This document shows, in pieces, positions 40,305-48,608 of a stretch of DNA of 64,000 nucleotides (position 1 is the stretch's first letter; each line of letters begins with the position of its first letter). The stretch covers positions 88,842 through 152,841 of the forward strand of contig NZ_JAOXLP010000009.1 in assembly GCF_025791835.1 (NCBI RefSeq), in the 5' to 3' direction. Both the position numbers and the translations under genes were made by a program. This DNA is from Roseomonas xinghualingensis (GTDB lineage: Bacteria > Pseudomonadota > Alphaproteobacteria > Acetobacterales > Acetobacteraceae). Under the pieces are notes generated by a model that made no database searches, was not told the DNA's origin, and worked only from the letters and a program-made list of their open reading frames with translations.

Positions 40305-41573
40305 CTATTTGTTCGCCAGATCCGCCAGCGTTGCCGCCAGCACCCGCGCACCGGCCGCCAACTGCCCCGAGGTGGAGTATTCCGCCGGATTGTGGCTGAC
40401 GCCCTTGCGGCAGGGGACGAAGATCATCCCCGTGGGGCAGAGCGGCACCATGAACTGGGCATCGTGGAAGGCGCCGCTGGGCAGGCGGATGCTGGAAAGG
40501 CCCTGTGCCGTGGCAGCGCCCTCCACCGCATCGGTGACGAGGGGGTCGAACTCCACGGGCAGGGCGTGGAAACGCTCCGTCACCGTCACCGCGCAGTTCT
40601 TGATGGCGCTGCGGATGGTGGGCTCGATGGCGTCGCCATTGGTGATGAGGAGTTCCTTGTCCGGGTGGCGGAAGTCGATGGTGAAGCGGACGAGGTCGGC
40701 CACGGAGTTGGAGGTGTTGGGGGAGACCTCGATGCGGCCGACCGTGAAGCGGAGCACGTCGGTCGGGTCGGTCATCAGGGCATTCAGGGCGGTGACCGCG
40801 CGGATCATGTCCTGCACCGCGTCCTTGCGGAGGGACAGAGGGGCGGTGCCGGCATGGGCGGTCTCTCCGCGCAGCTCAACCACGAACCAGCGGCTGCCTT
40901 GGATGCCGGTGACGATGCCGATGTCCTTGCCTTCGGCCTCAAGGCGAGGGCCCTGCTCAATATGGGCCTCGACATAGGCGAAAGGCTTGCCGCCAAGAGG
41001 ACGGCGGGGAAGGTCGGCCTCCTCCTTCAGATGCTCGTCGAGCGCCTGGCGGAATGTGACGCCCTCGGGGTCCGTGACTTGGTCCCAGGTGGTGGAGGGC
41101 TTGAAATGGGCATAGGCCATGCTGCCCATGCAACCTGGGGCGAAGCGGCCGCCTTCTTCATTGGTCCAGGCGACGATCTCGATGGGGCGGCGGGTGGTGG
41201 TACCGGTCTCGCGGATGGCCTGCACGGCCTCCAGCGCAGCGATGACGCCCCAGATGCCGTCGAAGCGGCCGCCATTGGGCTGGGTGTCCATATGGCTGCC
41301 GGTGAGGACGGGGGCGGCATCGGCCTCGGTGCCCTCATGGCGGAGGAAGAGGTTGCCGATCTCGTCCACCGAGGCGGAGAGGCCGAGCCTTTCGGCCCAG
41401 GAGATCAGGAGGCGGCGCGCCTCCCGGTCCAACGGGGTGAGGCAGGCTCGGTTGACGCCGGGCTCGCCATCGGCGCCCGTGATGGCGCCGAGCCTGGCCA
41501 TCTGCATCAGCCGGTCCCACTGGCGGGCCTCGTCCACGGCCGCAATCAGGTTAGGGGCAGTGCTGGCGCTCAT
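40305..41573 (-). CDS. M20-family Zn-dependent hydrolase (N-carbamoyl-L-amino acid hydrolase / allantoate amidohydrolase type)
   Basis: The 422-residue enzyme belongs to the family that hydrolyses carbamoyl or ureido groups such as allantoate, ureidoglycolate or N-carbamoyl amino acids. Metal-site residues are visible: GSHMDTQPNGGRFDG (His94, Asp105), WTNEEGGRF (catalytic Glu139, ligand Glu140), and VEAHIEQGPRLE. The dimerisation domain follows (WFVVELRGETAHAG). The ATG at 41573 has GAAGGA at a good distance. It is divergent from a flavoprotein-uraH operon, which favours a purine/ureide substrate; substrate is not provable from sequence. Confidence 0.88.
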   Translation of the reverse strand: MSASTAPNLIAAVDEARQWDRLMQMARLGAITGADGEPGVNRACLTPLDREARRLLISWAERLGLSASVDEIGNLFLRHEGTEADAAPVLTGSHMDTQPNGGRFDGIWGVIAALEAVQAIRETGTTTRRPIEIVAWTNEEGGRFAPGCMGSMAYAHFKPSTTWDQVTDPEGVTFRQALDEHLKEEADLPRRPLGGKPFAYVEAHIEQGPRLEAEGKDIGIVTGIQGSRWFVVELRGETAHAGTAPLSLRKDAVQDMIRAVTALNALMTDPTDVLRFTVGRIEVSPNTSNSVADLVRFTIDFRHPDKELLITNGDAIEPTIRSAIKNCAVTVTERFHALPVEFDPLVTDAVEGAATAQGLSSIRLPSGAFHDAQFMVPLCPTGMIFVPCRKGVSHNPAEYSTSGQLAAGARVLAATLADLANK

Positions 41574-41716
41574 CGGGGTCCTTCCGGGGGCGTGTTCCCG
41601 GCATTTGTGATGCGGGGGTGAGGGCGGATCAACCCGCTGACCGAGGGAAACCGGAGCCCTGAGGCGCGGCATGGGCCGTGCTAAGCATCCCGGGCATCCA
41701 ATCACCGGGACATTCC

Positions 41717-43156
41717 ATGCCGGACGACAACCAAGCCCTGACCATATTGGCCGAGGAAGCGCGGCGGCAGCTGGAACTGCTGAACTATCCGCGCCATCCC
41801 TGGGTGCCATCGCATGGCGAGGGGGTGCTGGATGTCGCCATTCTGGGGGCGGGGCAGACGGGGCTGGTGACCGCCTTCGGCCTGTTGCGGGAACGGGTGG
41901 AGCGGGTGCGGGTCTTCGATGCCGCGCCCAGGGGCGAAACAGGTGTGTGGACTACCTTCGCCCGGATGCGGACGTTGCGGACGCCCAAGCATGTGATAGG
42001 GCCGGATCTTGGCATCCCCGCGCTGACGCCGCGCGCCTATTTCACGGCGCGGGACGGGGCGGGGGCGTGGGAGGCGCTCAGCAAGATCGGGCGGGTGGAC
42101 TGGCAGCACTATCTGGACTGGCTTGAGGAGACGCTGCGCCTGCCTGTGACCCATGGGCATCGGCTGCTGCGGATCGGGCACACAGGGCTGAACGAGCCGC
42201 TGGAACTGGTCTTCGGCACGGCGACGGGCGAGGTGGCGATCCGCGCCCGCAAGCTGGTGCTGGCGACGGGGATGGACGGGATGGGTGGCTGGGCGATTCC
42301 TGCACCTTTCGACCAGCTTCCGGCCTCACGGGTTTCACACACCTCGGGCCCGGTGGATTTCGCGGCGCTGGCAGGCAAGAGGGTGCTGGTGGTGGGGGCA
42401 GGCGCCTCGGCCTTCGATAATCTGGCGACAGCGCTGGAAGCCGGTGCCGCGCGCGGCATCATGCTGGTGCGGCGGCGGCAGATGCCGCGGGTGAATCCCT
42501 TTCGCTGGATGGAGCAACCGGGCTTTCTCGGGCAGGCCTATGCCATGCCGGATGCGATGCGCTGGCGGTTCATGCAGCACATCTTCGCGCTGAACCAGCC
42601 GCCGCCGCAGGAAAGTTGGAACCGTGTGGCGGATGACCCGCGCTTTGAGTTGCATATGGGCGCCCCGGTGCTTGCGGTGCGCGAGGAAGGCAGCGAGGTG
42701 GTGGTGGTGACGCCGCGCGGGGAGCATCGGGCGGACCATGTGATCGTCGGGACCGGCACGGCCTTCGACCTGTCGCTACGGCCGGAGCTGGCGCCGTTTG
42801 CCGAGCACATCCTGTTGTGGCGGGATGTTTACACGCCGCCGAAGGGGCTGGAATTCCCGGCGCTCGGCGCCTGCCCCTATCTGCGGGAGGATTTCTCCAT
42901 GCGCGAGAAGACGCCGGGCGCGGCGCCCTTCCTGACGCATGTGCATATGATCAACTATGGCTCCACCGCCTCGATGGGGTTGTCGGGGGCGACGATCAGC
43001 GGAATGAAATACGGAACGGCGCGGCTGGTGGACGGGATCTGCCGGCGGTTCTGGCTGGAGGATGCCCAGCATCACCTGGACAGCCTGCTGAGCTACGCGG
43101 AGCATGAATTGACGAGCGAAATTCCCCAGGAACTGCCGGCGGTGGTAGCGGAATGA
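41717..43156 (+). CDS. Flavin monooxygenase-like FAD/NAD(P)H protein coupled to uraH
   Basis: The 479-residue protein has two Rossmann motifs, GAGQTG at 44-49 for FAD and GAGASAF at 227-233 for NADPH, the layout of class B flavoprotein monooxygenases. The intervening LPASRVSHTSGP resembles the FMO/BVMO fingerprint in degenerate form, and GVWTTFARMRTLRTPKHVIGP is in the substrate region. Its stop overlaps the uraH start by four bases, so the two are translated together. Because UraH acts on 5-hydroxyisourate, this enzyme may hydroxylate urate or a related heterocycle, but it is unrelated in layout to the known class A urate hydroxylase HpxO. Function is inferred. Confidence 0.8.
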   Translation: MPDDNQALTILAEEARRQLELLNYPRHPWVPSHGEGVLDVAILGAGQTGLVTAFGLLRERVERVRVFDAAPRGETGVWTTFARMRTLRTPKHVIGPDLGIPALTPRAYFTARDGAGAWEALSKIGRVDWQHYLDWLEETLRLPVTHGHRLLRIGHTGLNEPLELVFGTATGEVAIRARKLVLATGMDGMGGWAIPAPFDQLPASRVSHTSGPVDFAALAGKRVLVVGAGASAFDNLATALEAGAARGIMLVRRRQMPRVNPFRWMEQPGFLGQAYAMPDAMRWRFMQHIFALNQPPPQESWNRVADDPRFELHMGAPVLAVREEGSEVVVVTPRGEHRADHVIVGTGTAFDLSLRPELAPFAEHILLWRDVYTPPKGLEFPALGACPYLREDFSMREKTPGAAPFLTHVHMINYGSTASMGLSGATISGMKYGTARLVDGICRRFWLEDAQHHLDSLLSYAEHELTSEIPQELPAVVAE

Positions 43157-43500
43157 AGCCCTCGGCGCTTTCGACCCATGTGCTGGACACGGCCAATGGC
43201 GCGCCGGCGAAAGGGATGGCGGTGGAGCTGTGGCGCATGGAGCCGGAGCCGCTGCTTCTTCGGCGCGCGGTGACGAATGCAGATGGGCGCACGGACCGCC
43301 TGCTGCTCACGGCTGAAGAATTCGTCGCCGGACGGTATGAGCTGCGCTTCGATGTGGGCGGGTATTTCTCCGCGGGCGGGAGCGATCCGGGGTTCCTTGG
43401 CGTGGTGGTGCTGAATGTGGGGCTGAAGGAAGGGGCAGGGCACTACCATGTGCCGCTGCTCTGCTCGCCCTGGTCCTATTCCACCTACCGGGGTTCATAG
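43153..43500 (+). CDS. uraH: 5-hydroxyisourate hydrolase
   Basis: UraH, a transthyretin-like protein, opens 5-hydroxyisourate to OHCU in urate breakdown. The 115-residue protein has STHVLDTANGAPAKG with active-site His9, the central Arg in the LRFDVGGYF region, HYHVPLLCSPWSYSTYRGS with the family-defining C-terminal YRGS. The ATG overlaps the flavoprotein stop (ATGA). Its 3' end overlaps the convergent SRAP gene by 16 bases. No uricase or OHCU decarboxylase is in the window. Confidence 0.95.
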   Translation: MKPSALSTHVLDTANGAPAKGMAVELWRMEPEPLLLRRAVTNADGRTDRLLLTAEEFVAGRYELRFDVGGYFSAGGSDPGFLGVVVLNVGLKEGAGHYHVPLLCSPWSYSTYRGS

Positions 43501-44231
43501 GAGGAAGGGTCGTTCAGCCCCGGCTGGGCGTTCACCGCCGGATCGGGGCGGATGAGGTCGGCGTCATTTTCCGAGACCTTGTTCGCACGCTTGCTCACGG
43601 GCCAGCAGGCGAGCCATTCGGGCGGGCAAGGCCGCAACAGCCCGAGCAGATCCTCGGGCCCGGCGCTGGTTTCGCCGAGCCAGGCGGGCCAGGCCTCTCG
43701 CGGAAGGATCACCGGCATGCGGTGGTGCAGCGGAGCCTGTTTCGGGTTCGCCTCGGTGGTGATGATGGAATAGGTGCGGAGCCAGTTGCCCTCCGGATCC
43801 TTCCAGCCTTCCCAGAGGCCGGCGAAAGTCATGGGCTCTCCGCTTGCAAGGGCAACGGCGAAGGGCTGCTTCGGGTCGCGCGGGCGGGCTTCCTTCGGGG
43901 TGAGCCATTCATAGAATCCATCGGCCGGGACGAGGCAGCGGCGCTTCGCGAAGGCCTCGCGGAAGGAGGGTTTCTGCGCCACGCCATCGGCGCGGGCATT
44001 GATCAGCCGCGCTCCATCCTTCGCATCCTTGGCCCAGTGCGGAACGAGACCCCAGCGCAGCAGGTCCATCTGGCGATGGCCGGTTTGGGGGTTACGGCGC
44101 AGCACCACGCCATTCTGTGTGGGCGCCATGTTCCAGTTGGAGGCGAAGTTGGGCAGCGGGCTGGTGGACGGCGTGCCGTAATGGCCGGCCAGGGACGCTG
44201 GATCACGTTGCAGGAAATATCGTCCGCACAT
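43485..44231 (-). CDS. SOS response-associated peptidase, SRAP/YedK family
   Basis: SRAP proteins crosslink covalently to abasic sites in single-stranded DNA through the N-terminal Cys and protect them during replication. The 248-residue protein starts MCGRYFLQ (Cys2 nucleophile after Met removal), keeps the Asn in LINARADG, the Glu in DGFYEW, and the His in LHHRMPVIL. The start at 44231 is fixed by the need for Cys2; the frame is open far upstream but covers the csbD gene. Family membership is clear. Confidence 0.94.
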   Translation of the reverse strand: MCGRYFLQRDPASLAGHYGTPSTSPLPNFASNWNMAPTQNGVVLRRNPQTGHRQMDLLRWGLVPHWAKDAKDGARLINARADGVAQKPSFREAFAKRRCLVPADGFYEWLTPKEARPRDPKQPFAVALASGEPMTFAGLWEGWKDPEGNWLRTYSIITTEANPKQAPLHHRMPVILPREAWPAWLGETSAGPEDLLGLLRPCPPEWLACWPVSKRANKVSENDADLIRPDPAVNAQPGLNDPSSYEPR

Positions 44232-44343
44232 CCGTTGGGCCGCCGCTCCGTTGCAATCCGTCATCTGGGGCCGCCTGACACCAGAGCAACCCGCCCGTCT
44301 CCTCCACGTTCTTAACCCAGAGCAATTTGCGGAGGAGAGACGC

Positions 44344-44535
44344 ATGACGATCGATAAGGACCGTGTGCAGGGTTCGCTGAAGCAGGCCGGTGGCGCCGTG
44401 AAGGAGAATGTCGGCGCGGCGGTCGGCGACAAGAAGATGGAAGCCGAGGGTGCGGCCCAGCGTGCCGAAGGCAAGATCCAGAACGCCGCCGGCGGTGTGA
44501 AGGACAAGGCTCGGGAAGTGCTCGACAAGCACTGA
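44344..44535 (+). CDS. CsbD-family stress protein
   Basis: The 63-residue hydrophilic helical protein is of the CsbD family, abundant under general stress in many bacteria; mechanism unknown. Typical repeats are DRVQGSLKQAGGAVKENVG and EGAAQRAEGKIQNAAGGVKDKA. A strong GGAGGAGA site precedes the ATG. It is divergent from the SRAP gene and convergent with flgH. Confidence 0.9.
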   Translation: MTIDKDRVQGSLKQAGGAVKENVGAAVGDKKMEAEGAAQRAEGKIQNAAGGVKDKAREVLDKH

Positions 44536-44553
44536 GCCTCCTGGTTCGGCATG

Positions 44554-44587
44554 AAAGGGCGGGGCGCCGGCGGGCGGCCCGCCCTTT
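44554..44587. terminator. Bidirectional terminator between csbD and flgH
   Basis: AAAGGGCGGG and CCCGCCCTTT pair perfectly over 10 bp around a GC-rich 14-base loop. Flanking A and T runs make it work on either strand, ending csbD (plus) and the flgFGAH operon (minus). Confidence 0.8.
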
Positions 44588-44593
44588 CTGCGT

Positions 44594-45328
44594 TCAGAAG
44601 GGCAGGATGGCATCCAGGACCTGCTGCCCGTAGCGAGGCTGCTGCACATCGCTGATCGTCCCGCGGCCGCCATAGGCGATGCGCGCCTCCGCCAGGCGGT
44701 CATGCTGCACCGTATTGTCGCTGCCGATGTCCTGCGGACGGATGATGCCGGCGATGCTGAGGTCCCGCATCTCGTGATTGACGCGTACTTGCTGCCGGCC
44801 GCCGACGACGAGATTGCCGTTGGGCAGAACCTGGGTGACTGTGGCGGCAATACGCATCGTCACGGCCTCGTTACGCTGGATGCGACCGATGCCCGCTGAG
44901 GCATTGGCTGAGGACGCCTCGACCAGTTTCGATGGATCGATGCTATTCGGAAAAATGCGGGCATAGGAGGCATCGAGGCCGAGCAGGCGGGGGATGCCCA
45001 GATTCTCTGAGTTGTCGCGGGAACGCTCGGTGCTGTTGGACAGATCCGCCGTGTCCTTGATGGAGACGAGGATGGTGATCAGGTCGCCCGTATTGGCCGC
45101 GCGCTGATCACGCAGGAATGTGCGGCTTCCGGGGCGCCATAGGCTGTTGGCCGACAGGTTACGAGCATCCTGCGGCGCCGGCATCGGCATGGAGACAGGG
45201 CGGTAGTCGGGGCCGCGGGTGGGGTCGGCGATGGGCGCCATTGCGGGCGCCCGGCCGATGCGCGAGAGGCGCTCGGCGGAGCCGCAATGCGCCAGCAACA
45301 GCGGGAGAAGGATCAGGGCGATGCGCAT
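44594..45328 (-). CDS. flgH: Flagellar L-ring protein FlgH
   Basis: FlgH forms the outer-membrane L-ring around the flagellar rod. The 244-residue lipoprotein has a signal peptide with the lipobox LLAHC (Cys15), the LSANSLWRPGSRTFLRDQRAANTGDLITI segment and the conserved end GSDNTVQHDRLAEARIAYGGRG. ATG 45328 has GAGG about 9 bases before; a GTG at 45343 overlapping the flgA stop is possible. It is the last gene of flgF-flgG-flgA-flgH. Confidence 0.94.
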   Translation of the reverse strand: MRIALILLPLLLAHCGSAERLSRIGRAPAMAPIADPTRGPDYRPVSMPMPAPQDARNLSANSLWRPGSRTFLRDQRAANTGDLITILVSIKDTADLSNSTERSRDNSENLGIPRLLGLDASYARIFPNSIDPSKLVEASSANASAGIGRIQRNEAVTMRIAATVTQVLPNGNLVVGGRQQVRVNHEMRDLSIAGIIRPQDIGSDNTVQHDRLAEARIAYGGRGTISDVQQPRYGQQVLDAILPF

Positions 45329-45339
45329 GGGAATCTGCC

Positions 45340-46275
45340 TCACCGGCTGACCGGCACGCTGCCAAAGGCGACGCGCACGCGCCCCGGGCCGATCGCCTGG
45401 CCCTCGACAACGGAGCGGGAGGCGAGATTCATCACGGACACCACCTCGCCCCGTGCGGCGCTGCCCAGGGCACGGCCCTGGGCCGTCATGCTGATGCCGG
45501 GGCCTTCCATCAGCATGGTGACGGTGGCGTTCTTCTCGATAACCGAGGGCAGGGCGAGATCATTCAGGACGAAGGGGAGGTTGATGGCGATGGGGCGGCG
45601 CAGCGCCTTGCCAACAACCTGGCCGGGATCGCTCGCGAGGCCGGGCCTCAGGCGCTCGGCGCGATGGCGGGCGAGGCGGAGGTCACCGGGACCCACGATT
45701 TCGCCCAGGGCAAGGCGGCGCGTGGCGATCACCACCGGTGCGGTGGCGACGGCGCGGCCAGCGAGGCGGAGCCGCAAGCTTGGCATGCCTTCCGCAACCA
45801 CCAGCAGCATCGCGGAGAAGCGGTTCGTCGCGGGTTCGAAGGCCGGCTGTTCCAGGGCGAGCTGGGTGAAGGCGGCAAAGGGGACCATGGGCGGTTGGAA
45901 GCCGGGCAGTTCGAGTTCGGCTTCCGGGTCCAGGCCCAGCCGGGCGAGTTCGCCACGAAGGAGATCCAGCACCTCGTCGCGCGAAAGGCTGCGGCCAGGA
46001 CGCTCGATCACCACCGTATCGGCGGCCGTGAGGGGGCGCCAGGCGAGGCCATGGGCACGCGCGATGGCGAGGAGCTGGGCCGGCTCCACCACCACACGCC
46101 GTCCTGGCGCGGGGGCGGGGCCGATGGCACGCCCGGCATTTTGCCCAGCATTGTCGAAAAGGTCCGACAGGCGGATGACGGCGTCCTCGATCACCGCATG
46201 CGGGCGCAGCTGCGCGAGATCCGCGTGGGCCGGCGCGGCGAGAAGAAGGAAGGCGAGAAGGAAGCGCTTCATCAT
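45340..46275 (-). CDS. flgA: Flagellar P-ring assembly chaperone FlgA
   Basis: FlgA is the periplasmic chaperone for P-ring protein FlgI. The 311-residue protein has a signal peptide (MKRFLLAFLLLAAPAHA) and C-terminal SAF/ChapFlgA domains with ATRRLALGEIVGPGDLRLARHRAE and VVGKALRRPIAINLPFVLNDLA. It is longer than E. coli FlgA (219) through its N-terminal part. Alternative starts within three codons (GTG 46281, ATG 46275, ATG 46272) cannot be separated. The 3' end abuts flgH. Confidence 0.9.
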   Translation of the reverse strand: MMKRFLLAFLLLAAPAHADLAQLRPHAVIEDAVIRLSDLFDNAGQNAGRAIGPAPAPGRRVVVEPAQLLAIARAHGLAWRPLTAADTVVIERPGRSLSRDEVLDLLRGELARLGLDPEAELELPGFQPPMVPFAAFTQLALEQPAFEPATNRFSAMLLVVAEGMPSLRLRLAGRAVATAPVVIATRRLALGEIVGPGDLRLARHRAERLRPGLASDPGQVVGKALRRPIAINLPFVLNDLALPSVIEKNATVTMLMEGPGISMTAQGRALGSAARGEVVSVMNLASRSVVEGQAIGPGRVRVAFGSVPVSR

Positions 46276-46277
46276 GC

Positions 46278-47063
46278 TCACCGCAGCCGCGCGAGGGTGT
46301 TGAGCATCTCGTCGCTCGCCGTGATGACCTTGCTGTTCATCTCATAGGCACGCTGGGCGGTGATGAGGCTGGTGATCTCCTGCACGACATTCACATTGGA
46401 GGTTTCGATGAAGCCCTGCATGACATTGCCATAGCCGGGAGCGCCGGGGGTGCCCTGCTGCGCGATGCCCGAGGAAACGGAGGCCATTAGCAGGTTGTCG
46501 CCAATCGCCTCCAACCCGCCTTCATTCGCGAAGAGGGCAAGCTGGAACTGGCCGACATTCTGCGGCGCCACCTGCCCGTCGATCTTCACCAGCACCTCGC
46601 CATTGCCGTTGATGGTAACGTCGCGCCCATTGGGGGGGATGGTGATGCCGGGCAGCACCGGATAGCCCTCGGCCGTAACGATGACGCCTTCTGGCGAAAG
46701 GCCAAGCGTACCGTCGCGCGTATAGGCGGTCTCGCCCGAGGGAAGCTGGACCTGGAGGAAGCCGTTGCCGCGGATGGCGACGTCGAACTTGTTCTCGGTC
46801 TGCTGCAGGCTGCCCTGCTCATGGATGCGGTAGACACCGGCGGTGCGCACGCCGAGGCCGACCTGCGCGCCGGATGGAAGCGTGGTGCCGGTATCGGAGG
46901 ACTGCGAGCCGACGCGGCGCATGTTCTGGTACATGAGGTCCTGGAACTCCGCGCGGCGGCGCTTGAAGCCCGTGGTGCTCATATTGGAGATGTTGTTGGA
47001 GATGACCTCGACATTGGTCTGCTGGGCCATCATGCCCGTGCCAGCGGTCCAGAGGGCGCGCAT
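46278..47063 (-). CDS. flgG: Flagellar distal rod protein FlgG
   Basis: FlgG builds the distal rod. The 261-residue protein shows the N-terminal rod motif MRALWTAGTGMMAQQTNVEVISNNISNMSTTGFKRRRAEFQDL region, the central D1 domain and the C-terminal ETSNVNVVQEITSLITAQRAYEMNSKVI motif needed for rod polymerisation. It follows flgF by about 65 bases and precedes flgA with a near overlap. Confidence 0.97.
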   Translation of the reverse strand: MRALWTAGTGMMAQQTNVEVISNNISNMSTTGFKRRRAEFQDLMYQNMRRVGSQSSDTGTTLPSGAQVGLGVRTAGVYRIHEQGSLQQTENKFDVAIRGNGFLQVQLPSGETAYTRDGTLGLSPEGVIVTAEGYPVLPGITIPPNGRDVTINGNGEVLVKIDGQVAPQNVGQFQLALFANEGGLEAIGDNLLMASVSSGIAQQGTPGAPGYGNVMQGFIETSNVNVVQEITSLITAQRAYEMNSKVITASDEMLNTLARLR

Positions 47064-47128
47064 GCGCTAGACTCCCTTCGCCGGCCGGTGCCGGCATGAA
47101 TCGCAATGGATGGTGACGGGCGCGGGCA

Positions 47129-47875
47129 TCAGCCGCGCTTCCGCAGGATGCGCTCGACCGCGCCGGAAAGGCGTTCGCCTTCCTTCTCGGCGAATTGCGC
47201 CATGAACTGGAATTCCCTCATCTCCGCGGTCAGGCGTGTCAGTTCGGAAACCGGGCGCACATTGCTGCCCTCCAGCGCCCCCTGGACGAGGGCGGGCCGC
47301 TCGATGGCTTCCGGAGCCTGGCCGTTGCCGGCGGCGAGCAGGCGGTTACCTTCCGCCTGCAGGCGCTGCGGTTCGGCGAAGCGGACGACGCGGATCCGGC
47401 CGATATCGCCATTTTCGCTCGACAGCGTGCCGTCGCCACGGATGGTCAGGCGCGTGTCCGTCGCGGCGACGCGCAGCGGATTGCCCTCGGTGTCGAGCAG
47501 GGCGTTACCCTCCATGTCGATGATCGTGCCCTCGGGGCCGAGCGAGAAGCGGCCGCCACGGGTGTAGCGCTCGCCACGCGGCGTCTCGACGGCGAAAAGG
47601 CCCTCGCCGGAGATGGCGATGTCGAGCGGGTTGCCGGTGGTCTGCACGGGACCAGGAGAGTCGTCGCGCCAGGTAGCGCGGTCCTGCGAGAAATGGACGG
47701 ATTCGGCGCCTGGGACGGGGCGGGAGCCGCGCTGGCGTTCGAGATGCTCGGTGAAGACGGCGCGGGAGGCCCGGAAGCCAGGTGTTTCCGCATTTGCGAT
47801 GTTGTGGGCGAGCACAGCGGTGGCGCGGTTCTGCGTCACCAGCCGCGAGAGGGCTATGTAGCCGGGATTGTCCAT
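47129..47875 (-). CDS. flgF: Flagellar proximal rod protein FlgF
   Basis: FlgF is a proximal rod subunit. The 248-residue protein starts MDNPGYIALSRLVTQNRATAVLAHNIANAETPGFRA (rod motif ANxxNAxTxGF) and ends with the helical EMREFQFMAQFAEKEGERL segment. The ATG at 47875 is set by homology; the frame is open far upstream into the divergent promoter region. A consensus sigma-54 site lies about 65 bases upstream. In Caulobacter the flgF operon is a sigma-54, FlbD-controlled flagellar operon, which fits. Confidence 0.94.
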   Translation of the reverse strand: MDNPGYIALSRLVTQNRATAVLAHNIANAETPGFRASRAVFTEHLERQRGSRPVPGAESVHFSQDRATWRDDSPGPVQTTGNPLDIAISGEGLFAVETPRGERYTRGGRFSLGPEGTIIDMEGNALLDTEGNPLRVAATDTRLTIRGDGTLSSENGDIGRIRVVRFAEPQRLQAEGNRLLAAGNGQAPEAIERPALVQGALEGSNVRPVSELTRLTAEMREFQFMAQFAEKEGERLSGAVERILRKRG

Positions 47876-47939
47876 CCGTGCGGTCCGCCTTCTGCCGTCC
47901 GTGCGCCATTCTGCGGCGCCTTCCTTGCGAAAGGGTTTG

Positions 47940-47955
47940 CGCAACGGGCGTGCCA
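47940..47955 (-). promoter_or_regulatory. Sigma-54 promoter for the flgF-flgG-flgA-flgH operon
   Basis: On the minus strand the sequence reads TGGCACG-CCCG-TTGCG, with GG(-24) and GC(-12) at the exact N10 spacing and only the outermost W position off. Transcription would begin near 47929, giving a leader of about 54 bases before the flgF ATG. The gene content supports it. Confidence 0.8.
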
Positions 47956-48101
47956 GGGATTTCGCCCCGGATGTGGCGCAAGGGCTGCCGGAGACAGGCA
48001 GGAATTGCCGCGGGTGGCGAATCCCTGCCCCGTGAAAGCCTTTGTTAAGCGGGTGGCACGAGGATGCCGGCATCGGAACGGCAGGAAGCACCCGACATCC
48101 T

Positions 48102-48608
48102 ATGGCCCAGGCGGCAACACCCACGGCGGATGGCGAGAAGACGCTGCAGGAGGGCGGCCGGAAGCGGCTGTTGCTTGCGCTGCCTCTCCTGTTGGGCGGC
48201 CTGGGCGGCGGGCTCTGGTACGCTGGAATGCTGCCCTTTGGCCACTCCACGGAGCCGGCGACGGAGGCTGGGGCGGCTGGGCTGGGCCAGGGCGCTGCCC
48301 GTGCACCGGTCTTCATGGACATGCCGGAGATCCTGACGAATCTGAATGCCAGCGGCCGTCGCGCCACCTTCATCCGGCTCCGGACGAAGCTCGAACTGGC
48401 GTCAGAGGCTGATGCGGCAGTGATCCAGGCGGCCATGCCGCGGCTGCTGGACCTGTTCCAGACCTATCTGCGGGAGATGCGGCCCGAGGAGCTGCGAGGC
48501 AGCCAGGGCACCTACCGGCTGCGCGAGGAGTTGCGGAACCGGGCCGCGATCGCAGCACATCCAGCGAAGGTGCTGGACGTGCTCTTCATCGAGATGATCG
48601 TCCAGTGA
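48102..48608 (+). CDS. fliL: Flagellar basal body-associated protein FliL
   Basis: FliL is a bitopic inner-membrane protein around the stator-rotor interface. The 168-residue protein has a cytoplasmic tail, one membrane helix (about 23-43, LLLALPLLLGGLGGG) and a periplasmic stomatin-like domain with FMDMPEILTNLNASGRRATFIRLRTKLEL and a C-terminal VLDVLFIEMIVQ. ATG 48102 is chosen from the family start; AGGAAG lies about 13 bases upstream. Its stop overlaps the fliM GTG. Confidence 0.92.
   Translation: MAQAATPTADGEKTLQEGGRKRLLLALPLLLGGLGGGLWYAGMLPFGHSTEPATEAGAAGLGQGAARAPVFMDMPEILTNLNASGRRATFIRLRTKLELASEADAAVIQAAMPRLLDLFQTYLREMRPEELRGSQGTYRLREELRNRAAIAAHPAKVLDVLFIEMIVQ

Noticed and set aside
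48040..48052. CtrA half-site-like TTAA motifs near fliL and flgB
   Set aside because: Only single TTAA halves were found (GTTAAG at fliL, GTTAAC at flgB) without the N7-spaced second half, so CtrA control cannot be claimed.
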